NCBI GenBank assembly: GCA_963556195.1
Contig: OY744529.1
Coordinates: forward strand, 63,012,580-63,076,579
Reading direction: 5' to 3'
Length of the DNA stretch: 64,000 bases
Origin: Sepiola atlantica
Lineage: Eukaryota; Mollusca; Cephalopoda; Sepiida; Sepiolidae
The position numbers and the translations under genes are program-made. Below the pieces are notes generated by a model, which did not search any database, was not told the origin of the DNA, and worked only from the letters and a program-made list of their open reading frames with translations. Shown piece after piece: positions 1 to 9,940 of this stretch (position 1 is its first letter; each line of letters starts with the position of its first letter).

Positions 1-375
1 AATATACAGAAAATCACTGGATTTAAACAGTTTCTATTTTAAAATGTTCCTTCAATGAAATCATAAAATAAGTCGTAATTTTGAAGAGTTCACTCCTAAT
101 CGAATCAACCGGAAGTAAAAATTAATTTTATCGTTATTTTAAAATATATTGTCGCTTAATAAAGTTTTAAATTATACAAAAAATCAATCAGGCAAAGATT
201 AATTAAAAACAAACAAAAAAAATCAATCAGGCAAAGTTTTAAATAAAAAAAAACAAAAAAAAAAACAATCAGGCAAAGTTTTAAATTATAAATAAAATTT
301 CGTTTGATAAAGTTTTAAATAATACAAAAAAAATAATTTAAATAATAAAAAAAAAAGTAATTTATAGTTAAATAA
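1..375. repeat. AT-rich leader with a degenerate tandem module
   Basis: The first 375 bases are very AT-rich. Between about 170 and 320 a short module containing AATCAGGCAAAG and a TTTTAAAT tail occurs three times, separated by A-rich runs. No coding potential is visible. It reads as a decayed short tandem repeat. Confidence 0.5.
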
Positions 376-378
376 ACA

Positions 379-537
379 CGAGCCGGTAAAATAACGTAAG
401 ACTCATTATTGTGCCGGGCGTCACTGTATGTTTAACAATTTAGTTAAATATACATGAACCGGCAAAATAACGCAGGGATCGTTATATTGCCGGTCACGGC
501 AAAATAACGCAGGAATCGTTATTTTGCCGGGACCGGC
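379..537. repeat. Cluster of three hairpin-forming CCGGCAAAATAACG repeats
   Basis: Three short inverted repeats occur in 160 bases. Each has a left arm like CCGGCAAAATAACG and a right arm like CGTTATTTTGCCGG around a 6-9 base loop, centred near 395, 475 and 515. The third is essentially perfect and the first is diverged. Arms of 13-15 bp would fold as stable stems at DNA or RNA level. Neighbouring sequence is low-complexity AT, so the GC content of the arms stands out. No family assignment is possible. Confidence 0.7.
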
Positions 538-545
538 AATATAGC

Positions 546-1932
546 CTATTCGATTATTTTAATACTGTTATCCGTTGTGCTGTGGAAATGTAGTCCAATG
601 CTACGAGGACTGAATGCGTTTCGACTGGTTGCTCTGTCAATTCTTCTACATCCATACTGTGTTTAAAAGGTCCGCAGGGTAAGTGGCCGATTCTGTTGGC
701 AACCCCAAAACAAGAAAAACTTGTGAATAATAGCAACTATTTATTGGAACACAAGTGTGTAACAATAATAAGAAGGAAAAGTTATATTGGCCTTGGAGTG
801 AAAAGATAAGTTGAGGAATTTGGCTGGTGCTAAATTTGTCTCTTAGAAGAGGTCGAATTTGGTAAAAAGCTCTTAGTCTTTTGAATTTCTGTTTTCGATC
901 AGTCGCCGACTTCAGACCCCCTCTCGGTCTGTCTCTTGTACTGAATGACTGTCTTCTGGTTAGCTCAGTATTTTAATCGAAAACTTTCACTTTGAGACGA
1001 GTTTTGTGATTCACAACCCAATCACAAATCGTCGCATGTTTTGCTCTCTTATGATTAGTCAGGCAATGAGAGGCTTTGTTTCATCAAAAAAAAGTGGACA
1101 AAAAATTAAGCCATAATATGTAAGCTGAGTCTTGTTTCAAGAATAAAACGCCTTACTATTTATTGGCAGGTAAGTAGATTTATCAGATATGGCAGGTGCA
1201 CTCTCATGACCTTTTTAATTTGCCAACATAAGTTGTTTTTCTTTAAATTATTTCTTGGTAATTCTGTTAAATCAAAACAAACAACTTATTTTTTTCAACT
1301 TTCATTATCCATAATCAAACCAGATACGTTTCTGGTGTCACTCAAACAAAGAATATGACCTTGTGAATTAATTGTTCATAACAATAAAATTTGATGATAT
1401 TTGTTGCCCTCAAAGTGTATTGACCCCCAATTTCTTTTAATTCCATAATTTAATTTGATCAATTAAACTTCTCATCGTGTCACAATGTTTATTTCATTTT
1501 TCTTTTTCATGGATGTCATGTCTTTTAAAGCTCATTTAAAACCAAAATATTAGCTTCTTCAGCTGAAATGGAGTTCACTTTGTAAATGATAAGAATTCTA
1601 TATCACCCTATGAGGGAATCAGAATTTTAGAGATGATTACGTGGAACACGGTCCCTAAAAGTTTGGAAAAATAAATTGGACCCTTCAATCAAAACAGCAA
1701 AGTATGTTATTGGTTTGGTCCATTGTGAGATAAATTTGGTGTGTAAATTATTTTGTCTGTTTAACTTGATCAACTATTTTTCACATTTTTTCTTAGAACT
1801 CATTTTGAATCTGAGAAAATAGATAGGACACGCTTATCTGGTCACTGGTTTTGATGTGAAGAAAGTGTTCTTTCAAGACAAGATTATATTTTAACAAAAA
1901 TTCCACTGTCAAAAATTGCTGTCACTTTTGTT
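546..1932. other. Unassigned non-coding stretch
   Basis: No conserved protein, RNA or complete transposon was recognised here. A short minus-strand open stretch around 554-736 has no family resemblance that I can name. Base composition is ordinary for the window. Confidence 0.4.
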
Positions 1933-2430
1933 TACCTCCACCTAGAAGGTTATGTTTTCTGTCGAGTTTGTTGTGTACAGCCTGGCGTCCACATTGCTTG
2001 ACCAGTCATCATCAAACTTTGTCAGAATATTGGGCATGGTCTAACTTAGAACTTTGGGATATCTATACAAAGGACAAGGTCATTGAAAAAGTGAAAGTGA
2101 CACTTTGGCGATAACTACGGTTTTGTCCATCATAGAGATTCGATACTTGGCCCATATTGTAGTCAATGAAGTCCTGCATCTTATATAACCTTGATCTTTG
2201 ACTTCGATAAATTTGGTCTGGGTCGAAATTTTGATGGAATTTCAACTTCTTATTTTTCCAAATTTGATGTATGGATCTGATGCTCTTTGATAAGCTCCCA
2301 TGCTAAATTTCAGCCTGATCAGATAAATAGTTTTTGAGTTTTCATGGCATAACTTCAGGAATACTTCATACAATATGGAGAAGTATGGTCCAGATAAGAC
2401 TTTGACCAATCCTTACATTGTCATCTTTGT
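1933..2430 (+). repeat. Dispersed repeat family R1 (CCTCC-GAGGAGG-headed), copy 1
   Basis: This stretch shares a long series of blocks with 39841-40262 (+) and 54688-55205 (-). Shared blocks include a head near TTACCTCC...GGTTATGTTTTC, GTCAATGAAGTC, CCAAATTTGATGTA, GGATCTGATGCTCTTTG, TTTCAGCCTGATCAGATAAA and ATACTTCATACAATATGGAG. The head of the 54688-55205 copy contains a short palindrome, CCTCCGCTGAGGAGG. No protein is encoded. It is a non-coding interspersed element, type unknown. Confidence 0.85.
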
Positions 2431-2618
2431 CTTTAACAATGTCATCTTAAGGCCAAGTTTTGTTTTACCAGAAATTTGATAATCTCCACAAATCTCAAGA
2501 ATGTCTCTCCACTTTCTTGTATTCTTGGTGACAATTGTTCTTTCTTGTCAATCGTTTCACTTAGAAGAATTCTGACTCGCAGTTCTTTCTATTATGTGTA
2601 CACCAATTCATGGTGCAT

Positions 2619-2961
2619 TATTTGGATTATTCAGACTACTATCCTCATTTTGGTTGTTATTTTCGCAGCATATTGGCCGATGTAATCTCCGCCCTTCTTC
2701 AGGTGCATCTTTTTGAACTTGTGAATCTTCATGTTGAACGAGAGAACATATACGGAATTTCAAACCAAACCCTTTATTTAATCCACATGGTGGTGGTGGA
2801 TGGGGGGGGGGGGTAGATTGTTCTTGCTCTGTCATCCATAACTGGATAGAAGTGTTAATTATTTTTATCTTATTCTTAGTTGTTATGGCCTGAAGTAAGG
2901 ATTGAACCTTCAACCTCTAGCAGACTGTTACTTAGAACTGATTGTTAATCTAAAAGATTTA
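2619..2961 (-). repeat. Left arm of fold-back repeat family R2 (copy 1)
   Basis: This arm, with TTTGGATTATTCAGACTACT and a GGCCGATGTAATCTCC block, is the approximate reverse complement of 4200-4490, and the same termini flank a compact copy at 25970-26432. The arm also carries a CCCTTTATTTAATCCA block that recurs inverted at about 4290. A mariner-like relic (2964-4178) occupies the centre. A poly(G) tract lies at about 2805-2815. Confidence 0.75.
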
Positions 2962-2963
2962 TA

Positions 2964-4178
2964 CAGGGTGTTTGAGACAAATTTTATAATTTTGTTATAT
3001 TCTTTCATTTCAAAATCATTTTAAATATTTAATAGCAGTAAAGTGCAACAGATAGCTATTTTTGTGTACTATTGGTGCTGGAGACCATGGACGACTAGAA
3101 AGCACCAGAATATTGGAAGAGAGTGACTTGCATCATCATGATTCACACCAAAATTCAAAAATTCGGAAATCTTAGCTGCAGATCAGTGCTCTTTGATTAC
3201 CTTGAAGGCTGTGAGATGTGAGCTGGAAAATTGTGATGGATATATGGAAGCAGTGGCTAGTAGGAAGGATCATAGCAGGTGTTCTAACTGTGTTTGCACA
3301 ACAAAATTAGTCCAGAAGCTGAAAAAAGGTGCAGCAAGATGACCTTGGTGAGAGAGATGAGCATCTGAGTTGCGATTATGAAGAAAGTGCTGAATGAGGA
3401 TCTATGCAAGAGTTGCAAGGGCCAACTACTCACTGCCAAGGCCCAAGAGAACTGCTTAACAAAAGCCAAGAAACTTCTCAACAAAGTCAAATACCCAATC
3501 AAGCCATGGATTCTCTAGTTCTTCTTAGAACCAGTTGCACAATGCGCAAAACAAAAAATGGTTAGCCTGTGCATCATGAAAACCAAGTTCCTACAAATTT
3601 TAATGGTCTTTGGGTGTGTTTCTAGTGAACGCTACATCATACTGCCCCACATCTTCGAAAAGGAACTCAGATGGAATTCAGATGGCTATATTAAGTTTCT
3701 GTCTACTGTCATCAAGCGTTGAGTGGAGAGAGTGGCTACGGGAGGGTTATACGTGTGGCAGCAAGACTCAGATCCATGTCACACCTCCGGGAAAACCCAG
3801 AAGGGGCCTGTCTTCCAACTTCCACAACTTCACCAATCTCAACATCTGGCCTCCTAATTTGCTTGATTGTATCATGTGTGGGATGCAGTTGAGAAAGACG
3901 CCAACTGTACCGCCTGAAACACCAAGGCCGAGCTGATTGCCAGGATCGGGTTAGGGTTTGGGCATCTTTCTAAGGATAATGTGAAAGCCATCTCCTCTAG
4001 GTTCAGGTCTGACTGGAGGTCGTGGTAGAGAATCAGGGCACCTACTTTTATTGAGCTGTATTCGGTAAAAGATCCTTTAAGAGATATTTTGAATTTTTAG
4101 AATACGTCAATTATTGGCCAACATATGACGTGTTTTCTTTCCTTTCCAAAAAGTTTTGAATTTGTCTCAAACATCCTG
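2964..4178 (+). mobile_element. Mariner-like (Tc1/mariner superfamily) DNA transposon relic
   Basis: A 1.2-kb element bounded by terminal inverted repeats: CAGGGTGTTTGAGACAAATT at the left and its imperfect complement ending TTTGTCTCAAACATCCTG at the right. TA precedes the left end; the right flank has TG, one substitution away from TA. Length fits mariner elements. The interior holds a broken transposase in shifting plus frames: a VFG-CVSSE-YI-LPHIFEK block near 3606-3665 and a YVWQQDS-P-CHTS block at about 3750-3797, whose aspartate (codon 3765-3767) corresponds to the second catalytic Asp of Tc1/mariner enzymes. Frameshifts and stops make it non-functional. It lies between the two inverted arms of repeat R2, so it appears to have inserted there. 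Confidence 0.88.
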
Positions 4179-4199
4179 TGTCTATAGTAATAGGTAGTA

Positions 4200-4490
4200 A
4201 TACTACGCATCTAACAATAACATTAGGTTTAAAGCTCCTAAGGTTCATGCTAGAATTGTGCACGTGGACCCGTGATGAAATGAGAACAATCTAATCCATG
4301 AATTAAACAAAGGGTTCAGTTTGAAATTGCATATAGCTTCCCGAGTATGAAAAGATGCACCTGAAGACGGTCGGAGGTTACATCAGTCGAAACATTATGA
4401 AAACATTATGAAAACATTATGAAAATAACAACCAAGATGAGAATAATAGTTTATCCAAATAATCCAAATTATCAATCCTTATCTCAAAAA
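4200..4490 (+). repeat. Right arm of fold-back repeat family R2 (copy 1)
   Basis: This arm contains GCACCTGAAGACGGTCGGAG, a CATCAGTCGAAACATTATGA block, and GATGAGAATAATAGTTT...ATAATCCAAATTATCAATCC, matching 26311-26430 in the same orientation and 2619-2715 in inverse orientation. A ten-base unit AAACATTATG is repeated three times at about 4390-4420, a local slippage event not seen in the other copy. Confidence 0.75.
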
Positions 4491-4849
4491 TCCCGAAACA
4501 TAATATCAATTCATGCTATTTGTGCACATAACAGACAGCAAAAACATCACAATAAATTCTTAGAAATAGAATAGAAATAGAATCATCCACATTCGAAGCA
4601 TTTTTTCTCCATTTCTTAACATTTGGAGTTTCTGAGCTGGTGAGGCAGGCAAGTAAATTTAAACACCTTTTAACAAAGAATTCTGTGCTAACAAACTTGA
4701 TGAACGTTGAGGATTTTAAGAAGAGAACAGTATCTATATTCACCATAGACTGAAAAACGAGGCGAATTTTTAGAGAAAACAAAGAAAAGTCCATTAAGTT
4801 TCTAATATTGTATAGCCTCTTCTTTGCGTTTGTTCCTTCATTCCTTCAA
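4491..4849. other. Unassigned stretch between repeat R2 and a LINE fragment
   Basis: A minus-strand open stretch (4516-4794) is not recognisable as any protein family. Its composition is AT-rich and its codons look random. No repeats were identified. Confidence 0.3.
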
Positions 4850-5386
4850 TTTTAATGATGATGTTAGTATCATTTGATCGTCTAGTGACGAGTTCTTTGG
4901 TCAGGAGTACTGTTGTCATATTTGGGCTGGTGAATCTCTGTCCCATTTGAGAGTTCTTGATAAGGTGCAGAAACGTATCTGCAATTTGATCGGCCTCATC
5001 CTTTTTTCTTCTCTGCACCCTCTCTCACAGACGTGATGTTGCTAGTCTCAGTCTTTTCTATAAATACTATTATGGCATGTGTTCTTCAGAATTATGTGAT
5101 CTATTTCCTGCTTCTTTTGTTCCAGCTTGTTTGACTCGTTGGTTTATTGGTCTCCATCAATACGCTGTTTTGATACCTCCTTGTAATACAGCTTTCTATT
5201 CCAGTAGCTTCTTTCCAAGAACTGCAGGTTTGTGGAACTCTCTTCCTGCTGACTGTTTTTCTACCTACCTATAGCCTTAGTCTTTTCAAGACTCCTGTCT
5301 TTGTGATAAACATATTTCGTTCTTGTTAGCTCCTTATATCAAGTAGCTTCATGCCTTGTCTGGAGCGATTTCCATTAAAAAACAGT
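4850..5386 (+). mobile_element. CR1/Jockey-like LINE C-terminal fragment (family C)
   Basis: This is the 3' end of a non-LTR retrotransposon ORF2. Translation across frames gives the post-RT thumb/C-terminal signature YCCHIWAG, LDKVQKRICNLIG, PLSHRRDVASLSLFYKYYYG and then SSSFFPRTAGLWNSLPADCF, which is characteristic of CR1/Jockey-group LINEs in invertebrates. One frameshift lies in the front part and the stop is at about 5272. The 3' UTR ends with CTTGTCTGGAGCGATTTCCA followed by an A-rich tail at about 5378; the same tail recurs at about 10793-10841 and 35425-35477. The copy is severely 5'-truncated and inactive. Confidence 0.9.
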
Positions 5387-5387
5387 T

Positions 5388-5625
5388 GAATTATTTCTTG
5401 ATTCTATGAACAGAAAGAAATTAAGTCTTCATCTTGATTGGATGAAACACATCCAGTCGTTGTTAATTGCAATTAATTAGCACAGACACTTATGATAACG
5501 ACATCTTGTTTTTTTTATTTATCAGTTAATCCACCTGGAGTGCAGTAAAGGGGAAGAAAAATAACTTCAGTTTTCTCTAGCTAATGATTTAAGACCTCAT
5601 TTTATTCGATGTATAGTGTGTCGCT
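5388..5625 (+). repeat. Duplicated segment R3, copy 1
   Basis: This segment is paralogous to 5895-6122. Shared blocks are CAGTCGTTGTTAATTGC, AATTA-CACAGAC-TTATGATAAC, and TAATGATTTAAGACCT-ATTTTATT. The two copies lie in the same orientation about 500 bases apart, separated by a trinucleotide array. No coding potential is visible. The pair may be a segmental duplication or two copies of one short element. Confidence 0.75.
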
Positions 5626-5789
5626 GAAGTCAATGGATGTGAACTCATTATAATTCATTCTATAGTTTGCGACGTTATTCGTTACATCAATCACGCCTCT
5701 CACAAACAAATCATACATTTTAAGAGTAAATTAGAAATTGTTTATTTATAAGCAAATGAATATTGCATCATTTTTTTGTTGTTGTAGTC

Positions 5790-5793
5790 GTTT

Positions 5794-5864
<71 letters not shown>

Positions 5865-5883
5865 AACGATGATGATGATGATT
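5790..5883 (+). repeat. (TGC)n-(GAT)n compound trinucleotide microsatellite
   Basis: About 14 TGC-type triplets with one TGT interruption are followed by about 17 GAT/TGA-type triplets with one interruption. There is no flanking ORF that would make this an exonic repeat, so it is taken as non-coding. Confidence 0.95.
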
Positions 5884-5894
5884 TCTATGTTAGG

Positions 5895-6122
5895 TTTTGA
5901 AGTTCTCTTGCTGAAAGAAATGAAGATTTATTCTTGATTTAAACTCGCTCAGTCGTTGTTAATTGCTATTAATTAACACAGACGATTATGATAACAACAA
6001 TTCATCATTAATCATCCCATGGTGTTGTAAAGGAGAGAGTGTAAGATAGAGAGAGAGAGAGAGAGAGAGAGAACTTTTCTCTAACTAATGATTTAAGACC
6101 TTATTTTATTTGATGCACACGC
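5895..6122 (+). repeat. Duplicated segment R3, copy 2, with internal (GA)n
   Basis: Second copy of the segment at 5388-5625. It differs by carrying a (GA) array at about 6048-6072 at the position where copy 1 has an A-rich stretch, which dates the array after the duplication. Confidence 0.75.
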
Positions 6123-6169
6123 CCCACTTCTAATTGTATTCTGATTAACAACGTATCTAAAACACTTTT

Positions 6170-6388
6170 TAGCCTTTTGGATAAGAGAAAAGTGTGATAT
6201 CTGTTCTGATACTATATTTCATCTTTTATGTCCTCGGTCAGTGAAGGAGTAATTCTTCTAAACTGAGATAACTTTTATTTTTTGTCCCAATTCAGAAGGC
6301 CCCTTTTTGAGGAGCTGAATTTTCTCCACATTAAGAACCGACCTTGTGTCTAACTCTACCCTCCTGGGGTGGCAAATGAATAGGAACA
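6170..6388 (+). mobile_element. U2 snRNA-headed SINE, short subfamily (USINE-1)
   Basis: The head, AGCCTTTTGGATAAG...AGTGTGATATCTGTTCTGAT, aligns to the 5' end of U2 snRNA, which in animals contains GGCCTTTTGGCTAAGATCAA and GTAGTATCTGTTCT. The body contains a TC-AGAAGGCCCCTTTT-GAGGAGCTGAATTTT block, then CCACATTAAGAACCGACCTT, GTGTCTAACTCTACCCTC and a GGCAAATGAATAGGAAC tail. The same body and tail recur at 14470, 25369 (-), 30556, 37663 (-), 53606 (-), 61086 and 63775. No protein is encoded. Confidence 0.88.
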
Positions 6389-7739
6389 ACGTCCTCTAAC
6401 TTCGTTAATGACTCCTATATTTTTTCTGTTCACATGCATGTCAAACTTTAAACTCTTTCTTACACGTACTACCTTCAGATCAAACTCAAGGATGCCCAAT
6501 ATAGACTTAAGCGTTTTACCCCTACAATAATAAAAGGTGAGGTGTGGTAAATAAAATTTGATCAGTGCAGCACTTGCACCCTGTCGTCGATGGAACAGAA
6601 AACAGGACCCACAGAGAGTCAAAGTTGTTTTTTAAGTTTTGTTGAAATATTGAAATGAAAACTTGACTGAAGCAAGCTACCTCTTCCAACAGAAAGGATG
6701 GAAAGACAGTGTTTGTGAATTGACGAACATGAACATAAACCAAGTTTGACCGAAGATCGTAAGGCTTGGAGGGCACTCAACCATGTTAGTGCATATATTG
6801 CAGCTAGTGAAGAAAACATTTAATAAAAAAATATTGAACTCAAAATGACTCATTTACATAACCAACTTCGACTCGTTTTGTTGCCCGGATGTCTGCATAC
6901 CACTGATTGTGGAAAAAGAATTTTGTGTATAACTAAACACCTCACTGTCCCGGATGTTTGGAATAGCCAGCATGCTTCTTTCTACTACAGAGACAGCACA
7001 TAAGTCGATGGCAACTGTTATTACGAGGGGCAGTATTTGAATCAGCCTTATTAGACTCCTCCCTGATCCCTCCTTCACAGTAACTGGACTGCAACATCCT
7101 CATCAGATGAGTCGTCTGAGGAGGTTTTATTTGGCACATTTGCATCAGGCCCAGAACTGCTAGCCTCTGGGGATCATGTGCATCTCTAACGTCAATCATC
7201 CTCACACTCTGGGTAAAAGACTTGCTGTCACTCGCATTCCTTGAATTACTTGAATCTAAAATGTGGTGCAGCATTCAATTGACAATGATGTTTACATCCA
7301 AGCATATAAGAAGACATACACTATTCGCCCAAACCTTTTAACCAGACTTCTACTTTGTGACCCATGCATTGTTGTTCGAAATCATCTGGAGCTAATGCAT
7401 CAATCCCTTTTACTCTGACTTGATAGCAGTGAATCATATTGGCGAGGACAATCAGTGGCGACACATCATCTTTGGAGTGATGTTATACCAGTAGACCGCC
7501 TCACTCACTGAACACTTATTTATTCAGGAAATCGCTGAAGGTCTTGCTGCAAAATGCTCACAGAATAGAGCTTCCAACTTATCTACTTAAGTGTGTTAAC
7601 TGAGTCAAATAGTGCACAATACAATGTTTCTTAAAAGTGCTGTTAGGTCTGCTTTTTCCTACTATGTGGAGTTATAGATCATGTGACAATGGGGTGGTTT
7701 CCCATTGGTTGCTTTAGTCACATGGTCATTCATATAAAA
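6389..7739. other. Unassigned stretch, no recognised gene
   Basis: Overlapping minus-strand open stretches (for example 6942-7274) contain several Cys residues but match no family I can name. Their overlap and lack of a plausible start context argue against a gene. The region may be an old, decayed mobile element. Confidence 0.3.
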
Positions 7740-7925
7740 TGTGTGACACAAAACACATATCCCATTTCCTCACTTTTGAGATTTAATCTCCAATGTGACA
7801 ACGTCTTTGTCAATCGCTGCTTCAGTTCAGACCATCTCTGTTGACATGCAGTCAGCCGCTCCTCTATCTAGACAAGTTCTGTTGATGTGCTTTTGAAACA
7901 AGCTCTCTTCGCATATTTTTATTAT
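7740..7925 (+). repeat. Dispersed repeat R4, 5' block, copy 1
   Basis: Blocks AATGTGACAAC, TTCAGACCA-CTCTGTTGAC and TGTGCTTTTG recur in order at 39540-39660. The matching 3' block (AGTTCTCTT...GAACGAATAGAAACC) is found here at 8862-8960 and there at 39709-39800. The two blocks lie about 900 bp apart here but adjacent in the second copy, and a USINE-2 plus a mariner-type fragment sit between them here. That indicates insertions into an R4 element. Confidence 0.65.
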
Positions 7926-8165
7926 TATTTAACCTGTGTTCGTATATGATGTACATGGTGGTCTAAATAGATGTAGTCATTTGTGATAAAGTAGCATTTA
8001 TTATAGAAAGGAAAATTTTACAAGTTTTTTTCATAGATCTGTCTTACAGACATGTAGGTTTTGTGTAGCATAGGTTTTCCTCTGTATATTATCATTTTAA
8101 GAGCACAGCCCAATTGTTTACAATGTGCTCGATCCAAGCTCCTTGGCTCTGAATCACTGTGGCTA

Positions 8166-8512
8166 CTTCTTGGCCTTTTGGCTAAGATCAAAGTGTAGTA
8201 TCTGTTCCGATGGATACTGCACCCCATAGACTGGTATTGTCTTGGCCTTCAGGGCTTGATTTACGCCGGTCTATGGGTCTGTCCTGTGCCGTTCTAGGAG
8301 GTCCACCCTCCCAGGCTTCGCCTCCCCTCTTTGGGGAGGAGTAAGTTTATTGCTTACTGCCTGAGGCGCCCCTACCGGGGGAATGCCGATGGGGCTGCCC
8401 AGGCAATTTTTAAACCCCACTTTCCCGACCCGACCTTGGGTCACATCTTACTTGTGGGAGTAAGATAAAAACTGGCCTTGTGCCTAACTCCTGAAGAGGA
8501 GTAAATCAATAC
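8166..8512 (+). mobile_element. U2 snRNA-headed SINE, long subfamily (USINE-2)
   Basis: The head matches the U2 snRNA 5' end almost base for base: CTTCTTGGCCTTTTGGCTAA, then GATCAAAGTGTAGTATCTGT. It includes GTAGTA, the stretch that in U2 pairs with the intron branch point. Downstream GACTGGTATTG resembles the U2 3' stem region. The GC-rich body (CACCCTCCCAGGCTTCGCCT, GAGGCGCCCCTACCGGGGG) is specific to this subfamily and shared with 34908-35216 (-), 45350-45655 (-) and 53837-54030 (-). The tail, CCTTGTGCCTAACTC...GGAGTAAATC, is the long-form version of the USINE-1 tail. Confidence 0.93.
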
Positions 8513-8534
8513 TCACACATTGAAGTTTATAAGG

Positions 8535-8850
8535 ACCCTGTCAGACATGTCATGGGTAATTCTCTTAATTTCTGTTCTTGAGTGCAGCAATAATTTGTGG
8601 ATGTTAGCATAGAAATAATCCAAAGGAGAAAAGGCCTGGAGAAAGTGCAGGCAAAGGGTGGGCTATACAACGAGAGATGTGTCTGTCTTCAAGGAAGTAG
8701 CGATGGAGGTATTCGAGTAAAGCATTTGGAGCTATGCGATGTTTCTCCATCCTGTTGATAAATCACAGTATCCATATTCATTTCCATGGTTAATTTCATT
8801 AGAAATGATAGTGATAATAAAATGGGTACATCTTTTCGGACCACCCTGTA
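8535..8850 (-). mobile_element. Possible mariner-type fragment ending in a CCACCCTGTA terminus
   Basis: The segment ends ATCTTTTCGGACCACCCTGT followed by A, the complement of a TACAGGGTGGTCCG-type terminus used by many mariner elements, next to a TA. No matching left terminus or transposase motif was found, so it is at best a truncated copy. Confidence 0.4.
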
Positions 8851-8861
8851 TTACTTTCAAA

Positions 8862-8960
8862 CATAAATAAATCCTGTTTTATTTTTATAAGTAACGTATT
8901 TGTAGTTCTCTTTTGCTTTTGTGTAAGAACGAATAGAAACCCGATAACTCTTATTGATTT
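8862..8960 (+). repeat. Dispersed repeat R4, 3' block, copy 1
   Basis: AATAAATC-TGTT-TATTTT, AGTTCTCTT and AAGAACGAATAGAAACC-GAT match 39709-39800 in order and orientation. See the 5' block at 7740-7925. Confidence 0.65.
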
Positions 8961-9273
8961 AGGCCCGCTTTTTCAGATTCATTTTTTTTTTTGATAATTA
9001 ATCTACTTAATGTAATTTTATTAAAATTTCAACAGACTTTTGGATAGAGACTGCATCGTTTTATACACCACTAAACTAGGAAATTATCGTTTTTATTTCA
9101 GTTCAACAAGAAAGTCAAAATATTTTTATATAGACCAGTGATGAACTTTTATACGGTGACTATTAAAGAGATCATATAAAAAATGGAAACGTTCATTGTC
9201 TGTAGACGCATTAACCAATTGATCTACGTCTTGAAAAATGCTGAAAAAAACTCGATAAAACAATAAATAACTA
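8961..9273. other. Unassigned AT-rich stretch
   Basis: No gene, RNA or repeat family was recognised. Confidence 0.4.
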
Positions 9274-9350
9274 TCTTGTTACACAACTCCCACTTAGGAT
9301 GTCTCCTATAAATAATCTGGCCCTAATCACAGTAGCCCTTTACGGCTCAG
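9274..9350 (+). mobile_element. LINE family A 3' terminus, severely 5'-truncated
   Basis: The last 77 bases of LINE family A: ACACAACTCC, ATAAATAATCTGGCCC and CTAATCACAGTAGCCC. It is in the opposite orientation to, and about 30 bp from, a longer copy (9355-9940, -), creating a tail-to-tail inverted repeat. The same tail follows the family A ORF at about 46530-46640. Confidence 0.85.
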
Positions 9351-9354
9351 TTTT

Positions 9355-9940
9355 TAAACTTTTGTTAGCCCTAAACAAGCCATATTGCCACTGAGACATA
9401 AGGGGCTACTGTGATTAGGGGCCAGATTATTTATAGGGGCATCCTAAGTAGGGAGTTGTGTAGCAATATGCTTGTTCACATTACATTTAAATTTCTGCAT
9501 GTTGGTACAATCGGGAAAATAGGGAGGAAGTCATTAGAGTAAAAAGTTTTTCGGCATTTATGGACCTCTCCAGTGAACTGGTGGGATTTTGCTGCTAGTC
9601 TGGTTGATCGGGGATATTTACGTTGAGTGCAGTAAGTTTATCAGAACACATTTCTGTGAAAGTACTTGTAAAACAAGCACAGAGATGCCACATTGTGGCG
9701 ATGGGACAGTGGCTGGAACTTGATAGACCGTGTGGGATCTAGTACGTTAGAGACTCTTTTTTGCACCTTGTCCAAAAGGGAGAGACTATTGGTTGGAGCA
9801 CCAGCCCGTATGTAGCAACAATACTCCATGCATAGGTGAATGGTGGCTCTATAGAGACATAGGATGCTAGCAAGTGTGAGAAGTTTTCTAGCCCGGTAGA
9901 GGGAGCCCACCTTCTTTGCAGCAGACTGGTCACTATCTTC
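9355..9940 (-). mobile_element. CR1/Jockey-like LINE C-terminal fragment (family A)
   Basis: Reading minus, the translation shows YRATIHLCMEYCC, LLDKVQKRVSNVLDPTRSI, then PLSHRHNVASLCLFYKYFH, which is the conserved C-terminal region after the RT of CR1/Jockey-group LINEs. The 3' UTR with CTAATCACAGTAGCCCCTTA runs to about 9378. It is the same family as 45660-46640. Frameshifts near the front and truncation make it inactive. Confidence 0.88.

Noticed and set aside
6942..7274. Cys-containing 110-residue minus frame as a possible gene
   Set aside because: No family resemblance, several overlapping alternative frames, and no supporting splice or promoter context.
8166..8230. Functional U2 snRNA gene
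   Set aside because: Only the first 45-50 nt and perhaps a short 3' piece match; the Sm site and the middle stem-loops are not recognisable and the sequence continues into a SINE body present elsewhere.
8535..8850. Complete mariner element
   Set aside because: Only one possible terminus was found and no transposase motif, so only a low-confidence fragment is reported.
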